64,000 bases of DNA from Nocardioides cavernaquae (GCF_003600895.1 NZ_QYRP01000002.1:2728001-2792000), one strand, 5' to 3'. Positions 8,776 to 19,870 are shown, numbered from the stretch's first letter. Notes: generated by a model from the sequence alone, not told the origin. Program-made: numbers and translations.

Positions 8776-9066
8776 ATGGCGACTGACTACGACGCACCTC
8801 GGAAGACCGAGGAAGAGCAGGGCGAAGAGAGCATTGAAGAGCTCAAGGCCCGTCGTCACGACAAGAACTCGGGCAAGGTTGACGAGGACGAGGCCGAAGC
8901 GGCCGAATCCTTCGAGCTGCCGGGCGCGGACCTGTCGCACGAAGAGCTTGCGGTCGAGGTTCGACCCAAGCAGGACGACGAGTTCACCTGCATGAGCTGC
9001 TTCCTGGTGCACCACCGCAGCCAGCTGGCTGACCCCAAGAAGATGATCTGCCGCGACTGCGACTGA
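8776..9066 (+). CDS. DUF4193 small zinc-ribbon protein
   Basis: A 96-residue acidic protein, conserved in actinobacteria as DUF4193 (Rv2699c-like). The first 70 residues are rich in Glu/Asp/Lys; the C-terminus has two CxxC pairs, CMSC and CRDC, separated by about 20 residues, making a likely zinc ribbon. Function is unknown. Comparable short acidic zinc-ribbon proteins often touch RNA polymerase, but that is only an analogy. A GGAGAAGG ribosome-binding site precedes the ATG. The candidate SigR-type promoter upstream, together with the CxxC pairs, makes a redox-linked role worth considering. Confidence 0.85.
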   Translation: MATDYDAPRKTEEEQGEESIEELKARRHDKNSGKVDEDEAEAAESFELPGADLSHEELAVEVRPKQDDEFTCMSCFLVHHRSQLADPKKMICRDCD

Positions 9067-9090
9067 ACGCAGCCGGCTACAGACGCGAGA

Positions 9091-9122
9091 AGGCCGCCGT
9101 CCCCCGATGGGGACGGCGGCCT
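9091..9122. terminator. Bidirectional hairpin after DUF4193
   Basis: A perfect 14-bp stem (AGGCCGCCGTCCCC and its complement) with a 4-base CGAT loop lies between the convergent DUF4193 and DUF4235 genes. No T-run follows, common for high-GC actinobacterial terminators. Confidence 0.75.
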
Positions 9123-9155
9123 CTCGTGCATTCAGGGCGCGCCCGGAAGCCGACC

Positions 9156-9539
9156 TCAGATGCTGGCGCCGATGACCTCGCCCGCGTCGCTCAGGTCGCG
9201 CCCGCCCTTCGGCTCGGCCTTGCGCTTGCCGGCGGGCCCCTTCTTGCTGGCCTTGTTGCCGTCGGCGCGGAGCTCCGGGGGCAGGTTGCCGGTGGACTTG
9301 AGGTAGTAGGTCGCGGCGCGGCGGGTCGCGAGCATCTTCATGATGTTGACGAACGTGCCACTCGCGGCAGCCCAGGCAACGGCTTCCCACAGCGCGACGT
9401 CAGGGTCGGCCGGGTTGGACGGAGGGGTCTTGCCGGTGGCGGACTTCCACCCGGTGTTGAGCGTCTTCTTCGCGACCGCGGCGCTGCCGAGCGCAGCGCC
9501 CAGCGACATGAGCGACCAGGCCTTGGAGCCGGATGCCAT
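9156..9539 (-). CDS. DUF4235 membrane-associated protein
   Basis: A 127-residue protein with two hydrophobic segments (about 8-26 and 50-70) and a Lys-rich C-terminal tail, matching the actinobacterial DUF4235 family of unknown function. The typical core [17 protein letters not shown] is present. GAGGAGGG sits upstream of the ATG, and TAGGGT some 35 bases further upstream is a plausible -10, so unlike many neighbours this gene has a conventional leader. It is convergent with DUF4193 and co-directional with the DUF3093 gene. No function can be offered. Confidence 0.82.
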   Translation of the reverse strand: MASGSKAWSLMSLGAALGSAAVAKKTLNTGWKSATGKTPPSNPADPDVALWEAVAWAAASGTFVNIMKMLATRRAATYYLKSTGNLPPELRADGNKASKKGPAGKRKAEPKGGRDLSDAGEVIGASI

Positions 9540-9594
9540 CGAGATCCCTCCTCAGGGGGTAAGCGTTCCGTCACACCCTAGCCAGAGCCGGGCC

Positions 9595-10029
9595 TCAGGA
9601 GGAGAGTGCCCGCGCCAGCCGCTTCGGGTGGCGCGTCGACAGCAGCCAGTACGGCGTGGGGTCGGCCGGGTCGTTGATCTCGACCCGGACGGCACGCCTG
9701 GCATAGGGACGGAGCAGCAGGAACGCGCGTGCGTCCGCGTCGCGCCCGGCCGCCAGCCGGGCCTGCTCCTTGTCCAGCGCCGTCACGACCCCGACGTACG
9801 CCGTGGAGATGTGGGCGCGGCCCGCGCGGAGCTCGTTGCCACGGATCTCGATGCGCGCGGCGCCGTAGCGGACGAAGCCGGCAGCGACGAGAAGGCAGAT
9901 CCCGCCGGTGATCGAGAACGCCGGGACGGGCGGCACCGCGACGGCCAGGGCCAGCCAGAAGGTGGCGATGAGCATCGTCGCCTGCACCCACCAGCGCAGG
10001 GGGACGGTCAGTCGCTCGGCGTACTCCAC
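9595..10029 (-). CDS. DUF3093 membrane protein
   Basis: A 144-residue protein with two transmembrane helices near the N-terminus (about 12-50) followed by a small soluble beta-rich domain ending [15 protein letters not shown], as in the DUF3093 family (Rv2698-like). The GTG at 10029 is chosen because it gives the family N-terminus ([12 protein letters not shown]) and because upstream frame would run into the dut promoter; no good Shine-Dalgarno sequence is visible. It is divergent from dut with 51 bases between starts. Function unknown; linkage to dut is conserved in actinobacteria. Confidence 0.8.
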   Translation of the reverse strand: MEYAERLTVPLRWWVQATMLIATFWLALAVAVPPVPAFSITGGICLLVAAGFVRYGAARIEIRGNELRAGRAHISTAYVGVVTALDKEQARLAAGRDADARAFLLLRPYARRAVRVEINDPADPTPYWLLSTRHPKRLARALSS

Positions 10030-10067
10030 GGGAGAAGCCTGACATCCCGCCTCGATCGGCCCGCAGG

Positions 10068-10073
10068 TAGGGT
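10068..10073 (+). promoter_or_regulatory. Leaderless -10 element for dut
   Basis: TAGGGT lies 7 bases before the ATG at 10081, consistent with transcription starting at or one base from the start codon. Confidence 0.55.
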
Positions 10074-10080
10074 CGGAACC

Positions 10081-10554
10081 ATGTGCGAGATCCCGCTCGT
10101 CCGGCTTGATCCGGACGTCCCTGTCCCGTCCTACGCACACCCGGGTGATGCCGGCGCCGACCTGGTCACCACGGTGGACGTGACGCTGGCCCCGGGGGAG
10201 CGCGAGCTGGTCCCGACCGGTGTCGCACTCGCCCTTCCGGACGGGTTCGTCGGCCTGGTGCACCCCCGGAGCGGTCTTGCTGCGAAGCACGGACTCTCGA
10301 TCGTCAACGCGCCGGGCACGGTGGACTCGGGCTACCGCGGCGAGATCAAGGTCTGCCTGATCAACCTCGACCCGCGCGAGCCGATCACGCTGCGCCGCGG
10401 TGACCGCATTGCCCAGCTGGTGGTCCAGCGCGTCGAGCGCGCGCGCTTCGTCGAGGTCGACTCCCTCTCGGAGACGGCCCGCGGCGAAGGTGGCCACGGC
10501 TCCACAGGCGGATTCGCCGAACCCCTCATCTCAGCTGCCAGGAGCACCTCGTGA
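10081..10554 (+). CDS. dut: dUTP diphosphatase
   Basis: A 157-residue homotrimer-type dUTPase that hydrolyses dUTP to dUMP and keeps uracil out of DNA. All five conserved motifs can be read: [30 protein letters not shown] (catalytic Asp and Tyr), RGDRIAQLV, and the Gly-rich C-terminal GHGSTGGF. The short extension after motif 5 is normal. Transcription is probably leaderless from TAGGGT. The stop overlaps the start of the DUF3710 gene by four bases (GTGA), so the two are translationally coupled. Confidence 0.96.
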   Translation: MCEIPLVRLDPDVPVPSYAHPGDAGADLVTTVDVTLAPGERELVPTGVALALPDGFVGLVHPRSGLAAKHGLSIVNAPGTVDSGYRGEIKVCLINLDPREPITLRRGDRIAQLVVQRVERARFVEVDSLSETARGEGGHGSTGGFAEPLISAARSTS

Positions 10555-11186
10555 AGTTCAACCGCAAGAAGAACGCCGTCGCTCCGAGCTTGGCCGGCGA
10601 CGCCGCCGAGACGCCGGTGGCCGCGACCGAACCCGCCCGTCCCCGCGACTCGGCGCAGGTCGACATCGATGGCGACGGGGTGGCGCGGGTCGACCTCGGT
10701 GGACTGCTGCTCGCTCCCGTCGAAGGACTCGAGGTGCGCATGCAGGTCGAGGAGAGCACCGGTGAGGTCCAGGCGGTCGTCTACGCCGGCGCCGACGGTG
10801 CTCTCGAGGTCCGTGCCTTCGCAGCGCGCCGTGGCGGCGCCATGTGGGACGAGATCCGCCCGCAGGTCGCCGCTGACGCCGCCCGCAAGGGCGGCACGGC
10901 CACGGCCGTCCCCGGTCCCTGGGGTGACGAGCTGCTCTGCCAGTTCACCGCTCCGATGCCTGACGGGACCCCGGGCCGGCAGGAGTCGCGCATCGTCGGC
11001 ATCGACGGCGACCGCTGGTTCGTCCGCGGCACCCTGATCGGTGCACCTGCTGTCGACGACACCGCCCGCGCGCCGTACGACGCTGCGCTGGCCTCGCTCG
11101 TGGTGCGCCGTGGCGCCGGCGCCATGGCTCCCGGCGAGGCGCTGCCCCTGGTGGTTCCGGCGTCTGCCCGACGCCTGGACACCTGA
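10551..11186 (+). CDS. DUF3710 protein
   Basis: A 211-residue soluble protein of the actinobacterial DUF3710 family (Rv2696c-like), function unknown. It has a basic N-terminus (KFNRKKNA), a variable Ala/Pro-rich linker to about residue 35, then a conserved alpha/beta core including [20 protein letters not shown], and [13 protein letters not shown]. The GTG start at 10551 overlaps the dut stop. It sits between dut and an OB-fold protein, an order shared with mycobacteria, which hints at a nucleic acid-related housekeeping role (inference). Confidence 0.85.
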   Translation: MKFNRKKNAVAPSLAGDAAETPVAATEPARPRDSAQVDIDGDGVARVDLGGLLLAPVEGLEVRMQVEESTGEVQAVVYAGADGALEVRAFAARRGGAMWDEIRPQVAADAARKGGTATAVPGPWGDELLCQFTAPMPDGTPGRQESRIVGIDGDRWFVRGTLIGAPAVDDTARAPYDAALASLVVRRGAGAMAPGEALPLVVPASARRLDT

Positions 11187-11190
11187 CGAC

Positions 11191-11196
11191 TAGGCT
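11191..11196 (+). promoter_or_regulatory. Leaderless -10 element for the OB-fold gene
   Basis: TAGGCT ends 6 bases before the ATG at 11203, inside the 16-base gap after DUF3710. It would allow separate expression of the OB-fold/DUF3159 pair. Confidence 0.5.
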
Positions 11197-11202
11197 GGAG
11201 TC

Positions 11203-11568
11203 ATGGGTGAGGGACGCAGCCGCTTGCGGCAATCGATCAGCAGCTGGGCCAACAGCTCGGACCAGCACGCACGCGACCTCCAGGCCTCCGTGGCGGGCAG
11301 CGGCTGCGGCACGATCGCGGCTGCCCCTGACCGCGAGCACGTGGTGCTGCAGGGCTCGCTGCGCACGGTGACGCTCCGCCCCCGTGGCGGTGTCCCGGCG
11401 CTCGAGGCCGAGCTCTACGACGGCACGCAGGTGCTGACCCTGATCTGGCTGGGCCGTCGGCGCATCGCCGGCATCGCGCCGGGCCGTGAGGTCCGTGTCG
11501 AGGGGCGCATCGGCGTCCAGGACAACACGCGCGTCATGTTCAACCCGCGCTACGAGCTCACGTCGTGA
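11203..11568 (+). CDS. OB-fold nucleic acid-binding domain protein
   Basis: A 121-residue protein (Rv2694c-like) whose C-terminal two-thirds looks like an OB fold of the RecG/RecA-wedge type: strands around VVLQGSLRTVTLRP, LEAELYDGTQVLTLIWLG, and VEGRIGVQDNTRVMFNPRYEL. Such domains bind single-stranded nucleic acid or mediate protein contacts. There is no catalytic domain. It overlaps the DUF3159 start by four bases (GTGA). Function unknown; the adjacent dut and DUF3710 genes suggest DNA or nucleotide metabolism. Confidence 0.8.
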   Translation: MGEGRSRLRQSISSWANSSDQHARDLQASVAGSGCGTIAAAPDREHVVLQGSLRTVTLRPRGGVPALEAELYDGTQVLTLIWLGRRRIAGIAPGREVRVEGRIGVQDNTRVMFNPRYELTS

Positions 11569-12272
11569 GTGATCCGATCGCCGAGGCACCGTCCACCCAG
11601 ACCGTCGAGGCAGTCGTTCGCCAGCACCTCGCCGACGCACTCGGCGGCCGACGCGGCATGGTCGAGGCCGCCGTCCCGACGGTGCTGTTCACCGTCGTCT
11701 TCCTGACGACGCGCGACCTGAAGCTGGCGCTGGTGATCAGCCTCGCCGCGGCCCTCCTCGCGCTGGCGGTGCGCGTCGTCCAGCGATCGTCGGTCCAGTT
11801 CGCGGTCAACGCACTGCTGGGCATCGGCATCGGCGCCCTGTTCGCGGCCCGCGCGGCCAAGGGCGGCGGCACCGCCGATGAGCAGGCGCTGGCCTACTTC
11901 CTGCCGGGCCTGCTCTACAACGCCGGCTACGCAGTGGTTCTCGCGTTCAGCAACATCGTCCGCTGGCCGGTCGTCGGCTTCATGGTCGGCAGCGTCACGG
12001 GAGACCCGACCGGCTGGCGGTCGGACCGTCAGATCGTCAAGCTCTGCAGCCTGCTCACCTGGGTGCTGGTCGCCCCGTGCATCCTGCGCGTCGTCGTCCA
12101 GGCTCCGATCTACCTGGCGGCGACCAACGGCCTGATGGACACCGGCCTCGCGGTCGGCATCCTCGGCGGCTGCAAGCTGGTCATGGGCTGGCCGCTGCAG
12201 ATCGCCTCACTCGCGGCGATGGCGTGGCTGCTCAGCCGCAACGCCACGCCGCTGGAGGAACAGCCCGCCTGA
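11565..12272 (+). CDS. DUF3159 integral membrane protein
   Basis: A 235-residue polytopic membrane protein of the DUF3159 family (Rv2693c-like). Five to six hydrophobic helices can be read between about residues 38 and 225, interrupted by a conserved polar segment GDPTGWRSDRQIVKLC in a cytoplasmic or periplasmic loop. The N-terminal 25 residues are hydrophilic. The GTG start overlaps the OB-fold stop, so the two are coupled. Function is unknown. It is convergent with the trkA pair; no clear terminator lies in the 35-base gap. Confidence 0.83.
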   Translation: MSDPIAEAPSTQTVEAVVRQHLADALGGRRGMVEAAVPTVLFTVVFLTTRDLKLALVISLAAALLALAVRVVQRSSVQFAVNALLGIGIGALFAARAAKGGGTADEQALAYFLPGLLYNAGYAVVLAFSNIVRWPVVGFMVGSVTGDPTGWRSDRQIVKLCSLLTWVLVAPCILRVVVQAPIYLAATNGLMDTGLAVGILGGCKLVMGWPLQIASLAAMAWLLSRNATPLEEQPA

Positions 12273-12307
12273 CCTGCTGCGGACTGGCCTCCTGCGGCGC
12301 AGCGTGG

Positions 12308-12976
12308 TCAGCCGTGGGTGCCGGGCGCGAGGATGCGCTCGAGCTCTTCCTCGACGTCGGCAGGCACGACGAACAGCAGCTCGTCGCCCGCCTCGAGTGG
12401 CTGGTCGTTCTCGGGCACGTAGACCTGGCCGTCGCGCAGGATGGTGACCAGCGCGCAGTTGTCGGGCCACGGCACCAGTCCGCTGGGGCGCCCCACGTGC
12501 GGGGAGTCCTCGGGCAGGACCATCTCGACCAGGTTGGCGTTGCCCTTGCGGAACGTGAAGAGCCGGACCAGGTCGCCGACCGAGACCGCCTCCTCGACCA
12601 GCGCCGACATGATGCGCGGGGTCGAGACGCTGACGTCGACGCCCCACGCCTCGGTGAAGAGCCATTCGTTGTTGGGGTGGTTGACCCGAGCCACGGTGCG
12701 CGGCACACCGAACTCCGTCTTGGCGAGCAGCGAGGTGACCAGGTTGACCTTGTCGTCGCCGGTCGCGGCGATGACCACGTCGCAGTGCTCGAAGCGCGCT
12801 TCCTCGAGCGAGCTCAGCTCACACGAGTCGGCGAGCAGCCACTCGGCGCCGGGCACGCGTTCGGGGCGGATGGAGTCGGGGCTCTTGTCGACCAGCAGCA
12901 CGTCGTGGCCGTTCTCGATCAGCTCACGGGCGATCGAGCGGCCCACGGCGCCGGCTCCGGCGATGGCGACGCGCAT
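12308..12976 (-). CDS. trkA: TrkA-family potassium channel/transporter regulatory subunit (second copy)
   Basis: A 222-residue cytoplasmic RCK protein. The N-terminal TrkA-N Rossmann domain has GAGAVG at residues 7-12 and the acidic end of beta-2 (LLVDKS), indicating NAD(H)/nucleotide binding. The C-terminal half is a TrkA-C domain (LPEDSPHVGRPSGL to the end). It gates a potassium uptake system; no TrkH/KtrB membrane subunit is in the window. It corresponds to mycobacterial CeoC/Rv2692. Its ATG shares one base with the stop of the upstream trkA copy, so the pair is translated together. Confidence 0.88.
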   Translation of the reverse strand: MRVAIAGAGAVGRSIARELIENGHDVLLVDKSPDSIRPERVPGAEWLLADSCELSSLEEARFEHCDVVIAATGDDKVNLVTSLLAKTEFGVPRTVARVNHPNNEWLFTEAWGVDVSVSTPRIMSALVEEAVSVGDLVRLFTFRKGNANLVEMVLPEDSPHVGRPSGLVPWPDNCALVTILRDGQVYVPENDQPLEAGDELLFVVPADVEEELERILAPGTHG

Positions 12977-13638
12977 CAGTTCTCCTCAGGTCCGCGCTCG
13001 ATGGCGGCGTAGACGCTGCCGGCGGTCAGCTCGGGCATGACCATGTGGAGGATGTCGCCCTCCTGGATGCGGGTCTCTCGGTTGGGCAGGATGCCCTCAC
13101 CGAGACGATCGATCCACGCGATGCGGCAGACGGCCTGCTCCTGGAGCGCGCCCATGCGGTGACCGATCCACGGCTCGGGGGCCGGGACCTGGTCGACGCG
13201 GATGGTCCCCGACGGGTCGCGGAAGTTGGGCTCGGCGCCGGCCGGGAGGATCCGGCGCAGCACCTGGTCGGCGGTCCAGCGCACGGTCGCGACCGTGCTG
13301 ATGCCGAGTCGTTCGAAGACCTCGGCGCGTCCTGGGTCGTAGATCCTGGCCACGACCTGCTGGATGCCGAACGTCTCGCGCGCCACCCGGGCGGCGATGA
13401 TGTTGGAGTTGTCACCGTTGGAGACCGCAGCGAACGCGTCGGCACGACGGATGCCGGCCTTGGCCAGGACTTCCTGGTCGAAGCCGTAGCCGAGGATCTT
13501 CTCTCCGTTGAACGACGGACCGAGGCGTCGGAACGCGTCGGCGTTGTTGTCGATCACCGAAACGGTGTGATTACGGTCTTCGAGGCTGCGGGCGAGCGTC
13601 GATCCGACGCGGCCACAACCCATGATCACGACGTGCAC
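12976..13638 (-). CDS. trkA: TrkA-family potassium channel/transporter regulatory subunit (first copy)
   Basis: A 220-residue RCK protein (CeoB/Rv2691-like) with the Rossmann motif GCGRVG at 7-12, an acidic residue ending beta-2 (VSVIDNN), and a C-terminal TrkA-C domain (RVDQVPAPEPWIGHRM onward). It probably forms a hetero-complex with the second copy to control K+ uptake. The start is GTG at 13638; TAGCGT lies 7 bases upstream, so transcription is probably leaderless. It is divergent from the APC permease over 53 bases, an arrangement conserved in mycobacteria. Confidence 0.88.
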   Translation of the reverse strand: MHVVIMGCGRVGSTLARSLEDRNHTVSVIDNNADAFRRLGPSFNGEKILGYGFDQEVLAKAGIRRADAFAAVSNGDNSNIIAARVARETFGIQQVVARIYDPGRAEVFERLGISTVATVRWTADQVLRRILPAGAEPNFRDPSGTIRVDQVPAPEPWIGHRMGALQEQAVCRIAWIDRLGEGILPNRETRIQEGDILHMVMPELTAGSVYAAIERGPEEN

Positions 13639-13645
13639 GGAACAG

Positions 13646-13651
13646 ACGCTA
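13646..13651 (-). promoter_or_regulatory. Leaderless -10 element for the trkA pair
   Basis: TAGCGT on the minus strand is 7 bases before the GTG at 13638. It lies only 26 bases from the oppositely oriented -10 of the permease gene. Confidence 0.5.
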
Positions 13652-13677
13652 GCGCAGGTATGTGGCGCGCATTGGTC

Positions 13678-13683
13678 TAGCCT
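13678..13683 (+). promoter_or_regulatory. Leaderless or near-leaderless -10 for the APC permease
   Basis: TAGCCT ends 8 bases before the GTG at 13692, so the transcript would have no or very little leader. Confidence 0.45.
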
Positions 13684-13691
13684 GTCGGCTT

Positions 13692-15716
13692 GTGGGTGTC
13701 GGCGATGTTTCCAAGCGGATCCTTCTGGGCCGCAAACTGCGTTCTTCCCAGCTGGGAGAGACGCTGCTGCCCAAGCGCATCGCGCTCCCCGTCTTCGCCA
13801 GTGACGCCTTGTCGTCGGTGGCGTATGCGCCCGACGAGGTCTTCATCATGCTCGCCGTCGCGGGTGCCTCGGCGTACGTCTGGTCGCCGTGGATCGGCCT
13901 CGCTGTTGCGCTGGTGATGCTGACCGTGGTCGCGTCGTACCGGCAGACGGTGCACGCCTATCCGTCGGGCGGCGGCGACTACGAGGTGGCCACCGTCAAC
14001 CTCGGTCGCAGCGCCGGCGTGACGGTCGCGAGCGCGCTGCTCGTCGACTACGTGCTCACGGTGGCGGTGTCGATCTCGTCGGCTGCGCAGTACGCCGCCG
14101 GCGCGATCCCGTCGCTGATCGGCCACGAGGCCATGGCGGCAAGTGCGGCCGTCGTGCTGCTCACCGCCCTCAACCTCCGGGGCGTCCGTGAATCCGGCAC
14201 CTTCTTCGCGGTGCCGACGTACCTGTTCATGGTCGCGATCCTGGGCATGTGTGCCCTCGGGCTGTTGCGCCTGACCTTCGGGCACCTTCCGGAGGCCGAG
14301 AGCGCGCACCTGAAGATCACCCCCGAGGAGGGCTGGGAGGGGCCGCTGAACCAGATAGCGCTCTTCTTCCTGCTCGCGCGGGCCTTCTCGTCCGGTTGTG
14401 CGGCGTTGACCGGTGTCGAGGCGATCTCCAACGGCGTGCCGGCTTTCCAGCGGCCGAAGAGCCAGAACGCGGCGACGACGCTGCTGCTGCTCGGCCTGAT
14501 CGCGGTCACCATGATGCTGAGCGTCATCATCCTCGCCAAGCAGATGGGCATTCGCTACGTCGACCCGCACCACCTGGAGAACCTCCGCCAGGCCGCAGGC
14601 GGCGCGCTTCCCGACGGCTATGACCAGCACCCGGTCATCTCGCAGATCGCTGCAGGCGTGTTCAGCGACTTCTCGCCGGGGTTCTACTTCGTGGTCTCGG
14701 TCACCGGCATCATCCTGGTGCTTGCCGCCAACACCGCGTTCAACGGGTTCCCGGTGCTCGGGTCGATCCTGGCGCAGGACGGGCTGGCGCCCCGTGCGCT
14801 CGGCTCGCGCGGCGACCGCCTCGCCTACAGCAACGGCATCGTCTTCCTCGCGGTCATGGCCATCGTTCTGATCCTGGCCTTCGACGCCCAGACGACGAAG
14901 CTGATCCAGCTCTACATCGTCGGCGTCTTCGTGTCGTTCAACCTGAGCCAGCTCGGCATGATCCGGCACTGGACCCGTCACCTCGCCACCGAGCGGGACC
15001 CCTCCGAGCGCCGGCGCATGCAGCGCTCGCGGATGATCAACACCTTCGGTCTGGGCATGACCTCGGTCGTTCTGGTCATCGTGCTGATCACCAAGTTCCT
15101 GAGCGGAGCGTGGATCACGATCATCGCGATGATCCTGTTCTTCCTGCTGATGCAGGGCATCCGCAAGCACTACGACCGCGTCGCCGAAGAGCTGGCTGCG
15201 GACGACCAGGACAAGGTCATGCCGACCCGGGTCCACGCGATCGTGCTGGTCTCCAAGCTGCACAAGCCGACGCTTCGTGCGTTGGCGTTCGCGAAGGCGA
15301 CCCGGCCCAACACGCTCGAAGCCGTCTACGTCGGCATCGATGCCGAGTCCACCGACCGGCTGCTGGAGGAGTGGGACGAGCGCGGCATCGACGTGCCCCT
15401 CAAGGTCCTCCACTCGCCGTACCGGGAGCTGACCCGTCCGATCGTCGACTACGCAGTCGCGATCCGCAGCGCCCACCCCCGCGGTGTGGTCGCCGTCTAC
15501 ATCCCTGAGTACGTCGTCGGGCGCTGGTGGGAGCAGCTGCTCCACAACCAGACCGCGCTGCGCCTCAAGGGGCGCCTCCTGTTCACTCCGGGCGTCATGG
15601 TGACGTCCGTTCCGTACCAGCTCCGCTCGTCCCGGATCGCGCTCGACCGGGAGGCACGCGAGGAAACCCGCGTCCATGCCGGCGACCTGCGCAGCGGACG
15701 CGCGCGCGACAACTGA
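13692..15716 (+). CDS. APC-family permease with C-terminal soluble domain
   Basis: A 674-residue transporter (Rv2690c-like). The N-terminus LPKRIALPVFASDALSSVAYAPDEV is the first helix region of the APC superfamily, and about 12 transmembrane helices extend to about residue 490. The remaining 180 residues are soluble, with an alpha/beta look (HAIVLVSKLHKPTLRALAF), similar to a universal-stress-like domain. The substrate is uncertain: amino acids are usual for the family, but its fixed link to the trkA pair suggests K+ transport or K+-linked regulation (inference). GTG at 13692 is chosen because it gives the family N-terminus and fits the -10. Confidence 0.85.
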   Translation: MGVGDVSKRILLGRKLRSSQLGETLLPKRIALPVFASDALSSVAYAPDEVFIMLAVAGASAYVWSPWIGLAVALVMLTVVASYRQTVHAYPSGGGDYEVATVNLGRSAGVTVASALLVDYVLTVAVSISSAAQYAAGAIPSLIGHEAMAASAAVVLLTALNLRGVRESGTFFAVPTYLFMVAILGMCALGLLRLTFGHLPEAESAHLKITPEEGWEGPLNQIALFFLLARAFSSGCAALTGVEAISNGVPAFQRPKSQNAATTLLLLGLIAVTMMLSVIILAKQMGIRYVDPHHLENLRQAAGGALPDGYDQHPVISQIAAGVFSDFSPGFYFVVSVTGIILVLAANTAFNGFPVLGSILAQDGLAPRALGSRGDRLAYSNGIVFLAVMAIVLILAFDAQTTKLIQLYIVGVFVSFNLSQLGMIRHWTRHLATERDPSERRRMQRSRMINTFGLGMTSVVLVIVLITKFLSGAWITIIAMILFFLLMQGIRKHYDRVAEELAADDQDKVMPTRVHAIVLVSKLHKPTLRALAFAKATRPNTLEAVYVGIDAESTDRLLEEWDERGIDVPLKVLHSPYRELTRPIVDYAVAIRSAHPRGVVAVYIPEYVVGRWWEQLLHNQTALRLKGRLLFTPGVMVTSVPYQLRSSRIALDREAREETRVHAGDLRSGRARDN

Positions 15717-15726
15717 AAGGACCCTC

Positions 15727-16911
15727 GTGTCCCGAACCACCCGTAGCCCCCGCCAGCGACAGGCCCGCGGCGACTCCGTGGTCGGTCAGCGCCACACCGT
15801 CGAGGTGGAGCGGATCGCTCACGGCGGCTTCTGTGTCGGCCGTGTCGAAGGCCGCGCCGTCTTCGTGCGCCACACCCTGCCCGGCGAGACCGTCGTCGTC
15901 GAGATCACCGAGGGCACCGAAGGTGACCGGTTCTGGCGCGGCGACGCGGTCGAGGTGCTCACCGCCTCGCCCGATCGCATCGAGCCCGTCTGCCAGTACG
16001 CCGGCCCGGCGGCCTGCGGTGGTTGCGACTTCCAGCACGTCACGCTGAAGGCGCAGCGCGCCCTGAAGACCACGGTGGTGCGCGAGCAGTTGACGCGCCT
16101 GGGCAAGCTCGACCCCGCGGACCCGCTGCTGACACGGCTGTCGGTCGAGCACGTGTCGGGGGAGTCCGCCGACATCAACGCCGGCCTGCGGTGGCGCACC
16201 CGGGTGACCTGGGTCGGGCTGCCGGGAGGGCTGCACGGCCTGCACGAGCACCGCTCGCGCAACGTCGTCGAGATCGACGACTGCCTGATCGCGACGGAGG
16301 AGGCCAACGCCGGAGCCCCCACCGGCCCCGTGTCGCACACGGTGACCACGTCCGCCGGCACGCACGACTACCTGGTCGCTGCCGACGGCTTCTGGCAGGT
16401 CCATCCCTCCGCGCCGAAGCTGCTGGTCGAGACCGTCCTGGACATGCTCCAGCCGGCCGAGGGCGAGAAGGCCCTCGACCTCTATGCCGGCGTCGGCCTG
16501 TTCGCCTCCTTCCTGGCTGACGCGGTGGGGGAGAGCGGCAAGGTCGTCGCGATCGAGGGCGACCAGTCCGCGGTCGACCACGCCACCACCAACCTGCGCG
16601 CGTTCCGCCAGGCCAAGGCGGTGATGGGCGCTGTCGACAAGACCCTCGCCACGTCCTACGACGAGCCGTTCGACGTCGTCGTCCTCGACCCGCCGCGCGA
16701 CGGTGCCAAGAAGGCTGTCGTCGACCAGGTCGTCGACCGGGCCCCGCGCGCCGTCGCGTACGTCGCGTGCGACCCCGCGGCGCTCGGGCGCGACGTTGCG
16801 CTCTTCGCGGAGCACGGCTACACGCTGTCGGCGCTGCGGGCCTTCGACCTCTTCCCGATGACACACCACGTGGAATGCGTGGCGCTGTTCACTCGACGTG
16901 ATGTATCTTGA
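15727..16911 (+). CDS. TRAM-domain class I RNA methyltransferase (TrmA/RumA type)
   Basis: A 394-residue SAM-dependent RNA uracil-5-methyltransferase-like protein (Rv2689c-like). A TRAM domain occupies about residues 20-75, then a Cys cluster resembling the RumA iron-sulfur site (CQYAGPAACGGCDF). The SAM motif is DLYAGVGLFASFLA, followed by DPPRDGAKKAVV and the nucleophile motif VACDPAALGRD. It probably methylates a uridine in rRNA or tRNA; the exact base cannot be told. AAAGGA lies 7 bases before the GTG. The stop overlaps the inverted repeat in front of aconitase. Confidence 0.9.
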   Translation: MSRTTRSPRQRQARGDSVVGQRHTVEVERIAHGGFCVGRVEGRAVFVRHTLPGETVVVEITEGTEGDRFWRGDAVEVLTASPDRIEPVCQYAGPAACGGCDFQHVTLKAQRALKTTVVREQLTRLGKLDPADPLLTRLSVEHVSGESADINAGLRWRTRVTWVGLPGGLHGLHEHRSRNVVEIDDCLIATEEANAGAPTGPVSHTVTTSAGTHDYLVAADGFWQVHPSAPKLLVETVLDMLQPAEGEKALDLYAGVGLFASFLADAVGESGKVVAIEGDQSAVDHATTNLRAFRQAKAVMGAVDKTLATSYDEPFDVVVLDPPRDGAKKAVVDQVVDRAPRAVAYVACDPAALGRDVALFAEHGYTLSALRAFDLFPMTHHVECVALFTRRDVS

Positions 16912-16919
16912 TGTCAAGA
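16906..16919. promoter_or_regulatory. Inverted repeat upstream of aconitase
   Basis: TCTTGA-TG-TCAAGA, a 6-bp perfect inverted repeat with a 2-base centre, overlaps a possible -10 (TATCTT, 16904-16909) and the stop codon of the methyltransferase gene. It lies about 130 bases before the acn ATG. MarR-type regulators bind symmetric sites of this kind; TamR controls aconitase in Streptomyces, but I cannot confirm that its site matches. Confidence 0.45.
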
Positions 16920-17049
16920 GACTTGAACGAGATCGACCCGAAAAAGCCCAACAGCTTCTGAGACATCCCATCAACGTCTACCGCCCTCGCGAGGGGCGCG
17001 GCAGGATGGGCCCGAGTTGCGCAGCACAACACACACGAGGAGATGGCTG

Positions 17050-19731
<2,682 letters not shown>

Positions 19732-19766
19732 TTGCCAGGGCTGATCTGCCCCTGCTTGATCGGTTC

Positions 19767-19807
19767 GGCCCGCTGCTCCTCCGGGAGTGGCGGGTCGGTC
19801 TGTTTTT
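19767..19807 (+). terminator. Rho-independent terminator after aconitase
   Basis: An imperfect GC-rich hairpin (GGCCCGCTGCTCC against GGAGTGGCGGGTC, loop TCCG) is followed by GGTCTGTTTTT. The T-run makes this one of the clearest terminators in the window. Confidence 0.8.
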
Positions 19808-19852
19808 CGGCGGCTCCAGATTTTGCGAGCGGACGACCCCTCCTTTCTGGCG

Positions 19853-19870
19853 CCTCAACACGTGTTGAGG
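19853..19870. promoter_or_regulatory. 18-bp perfect palindrome before the propeller-sigma operon
   Basis: CCTCAACACGTGTTGAGG is fully symmetric and ends 35 bases before the ATG of the propeller gene. It suits a dimeric regulator site overlapping the promoter. It is not followed by a T-run, so a terminator is unlikely. Confidence 0.55.

Noticed and set aside
13677..15740. Long minus-strand open frame opposite the APC permease
   Set aside because: Hydrophilic His/Arg/Asp-rich translation is the antisense image of membrane helices; no domain is recognisable.
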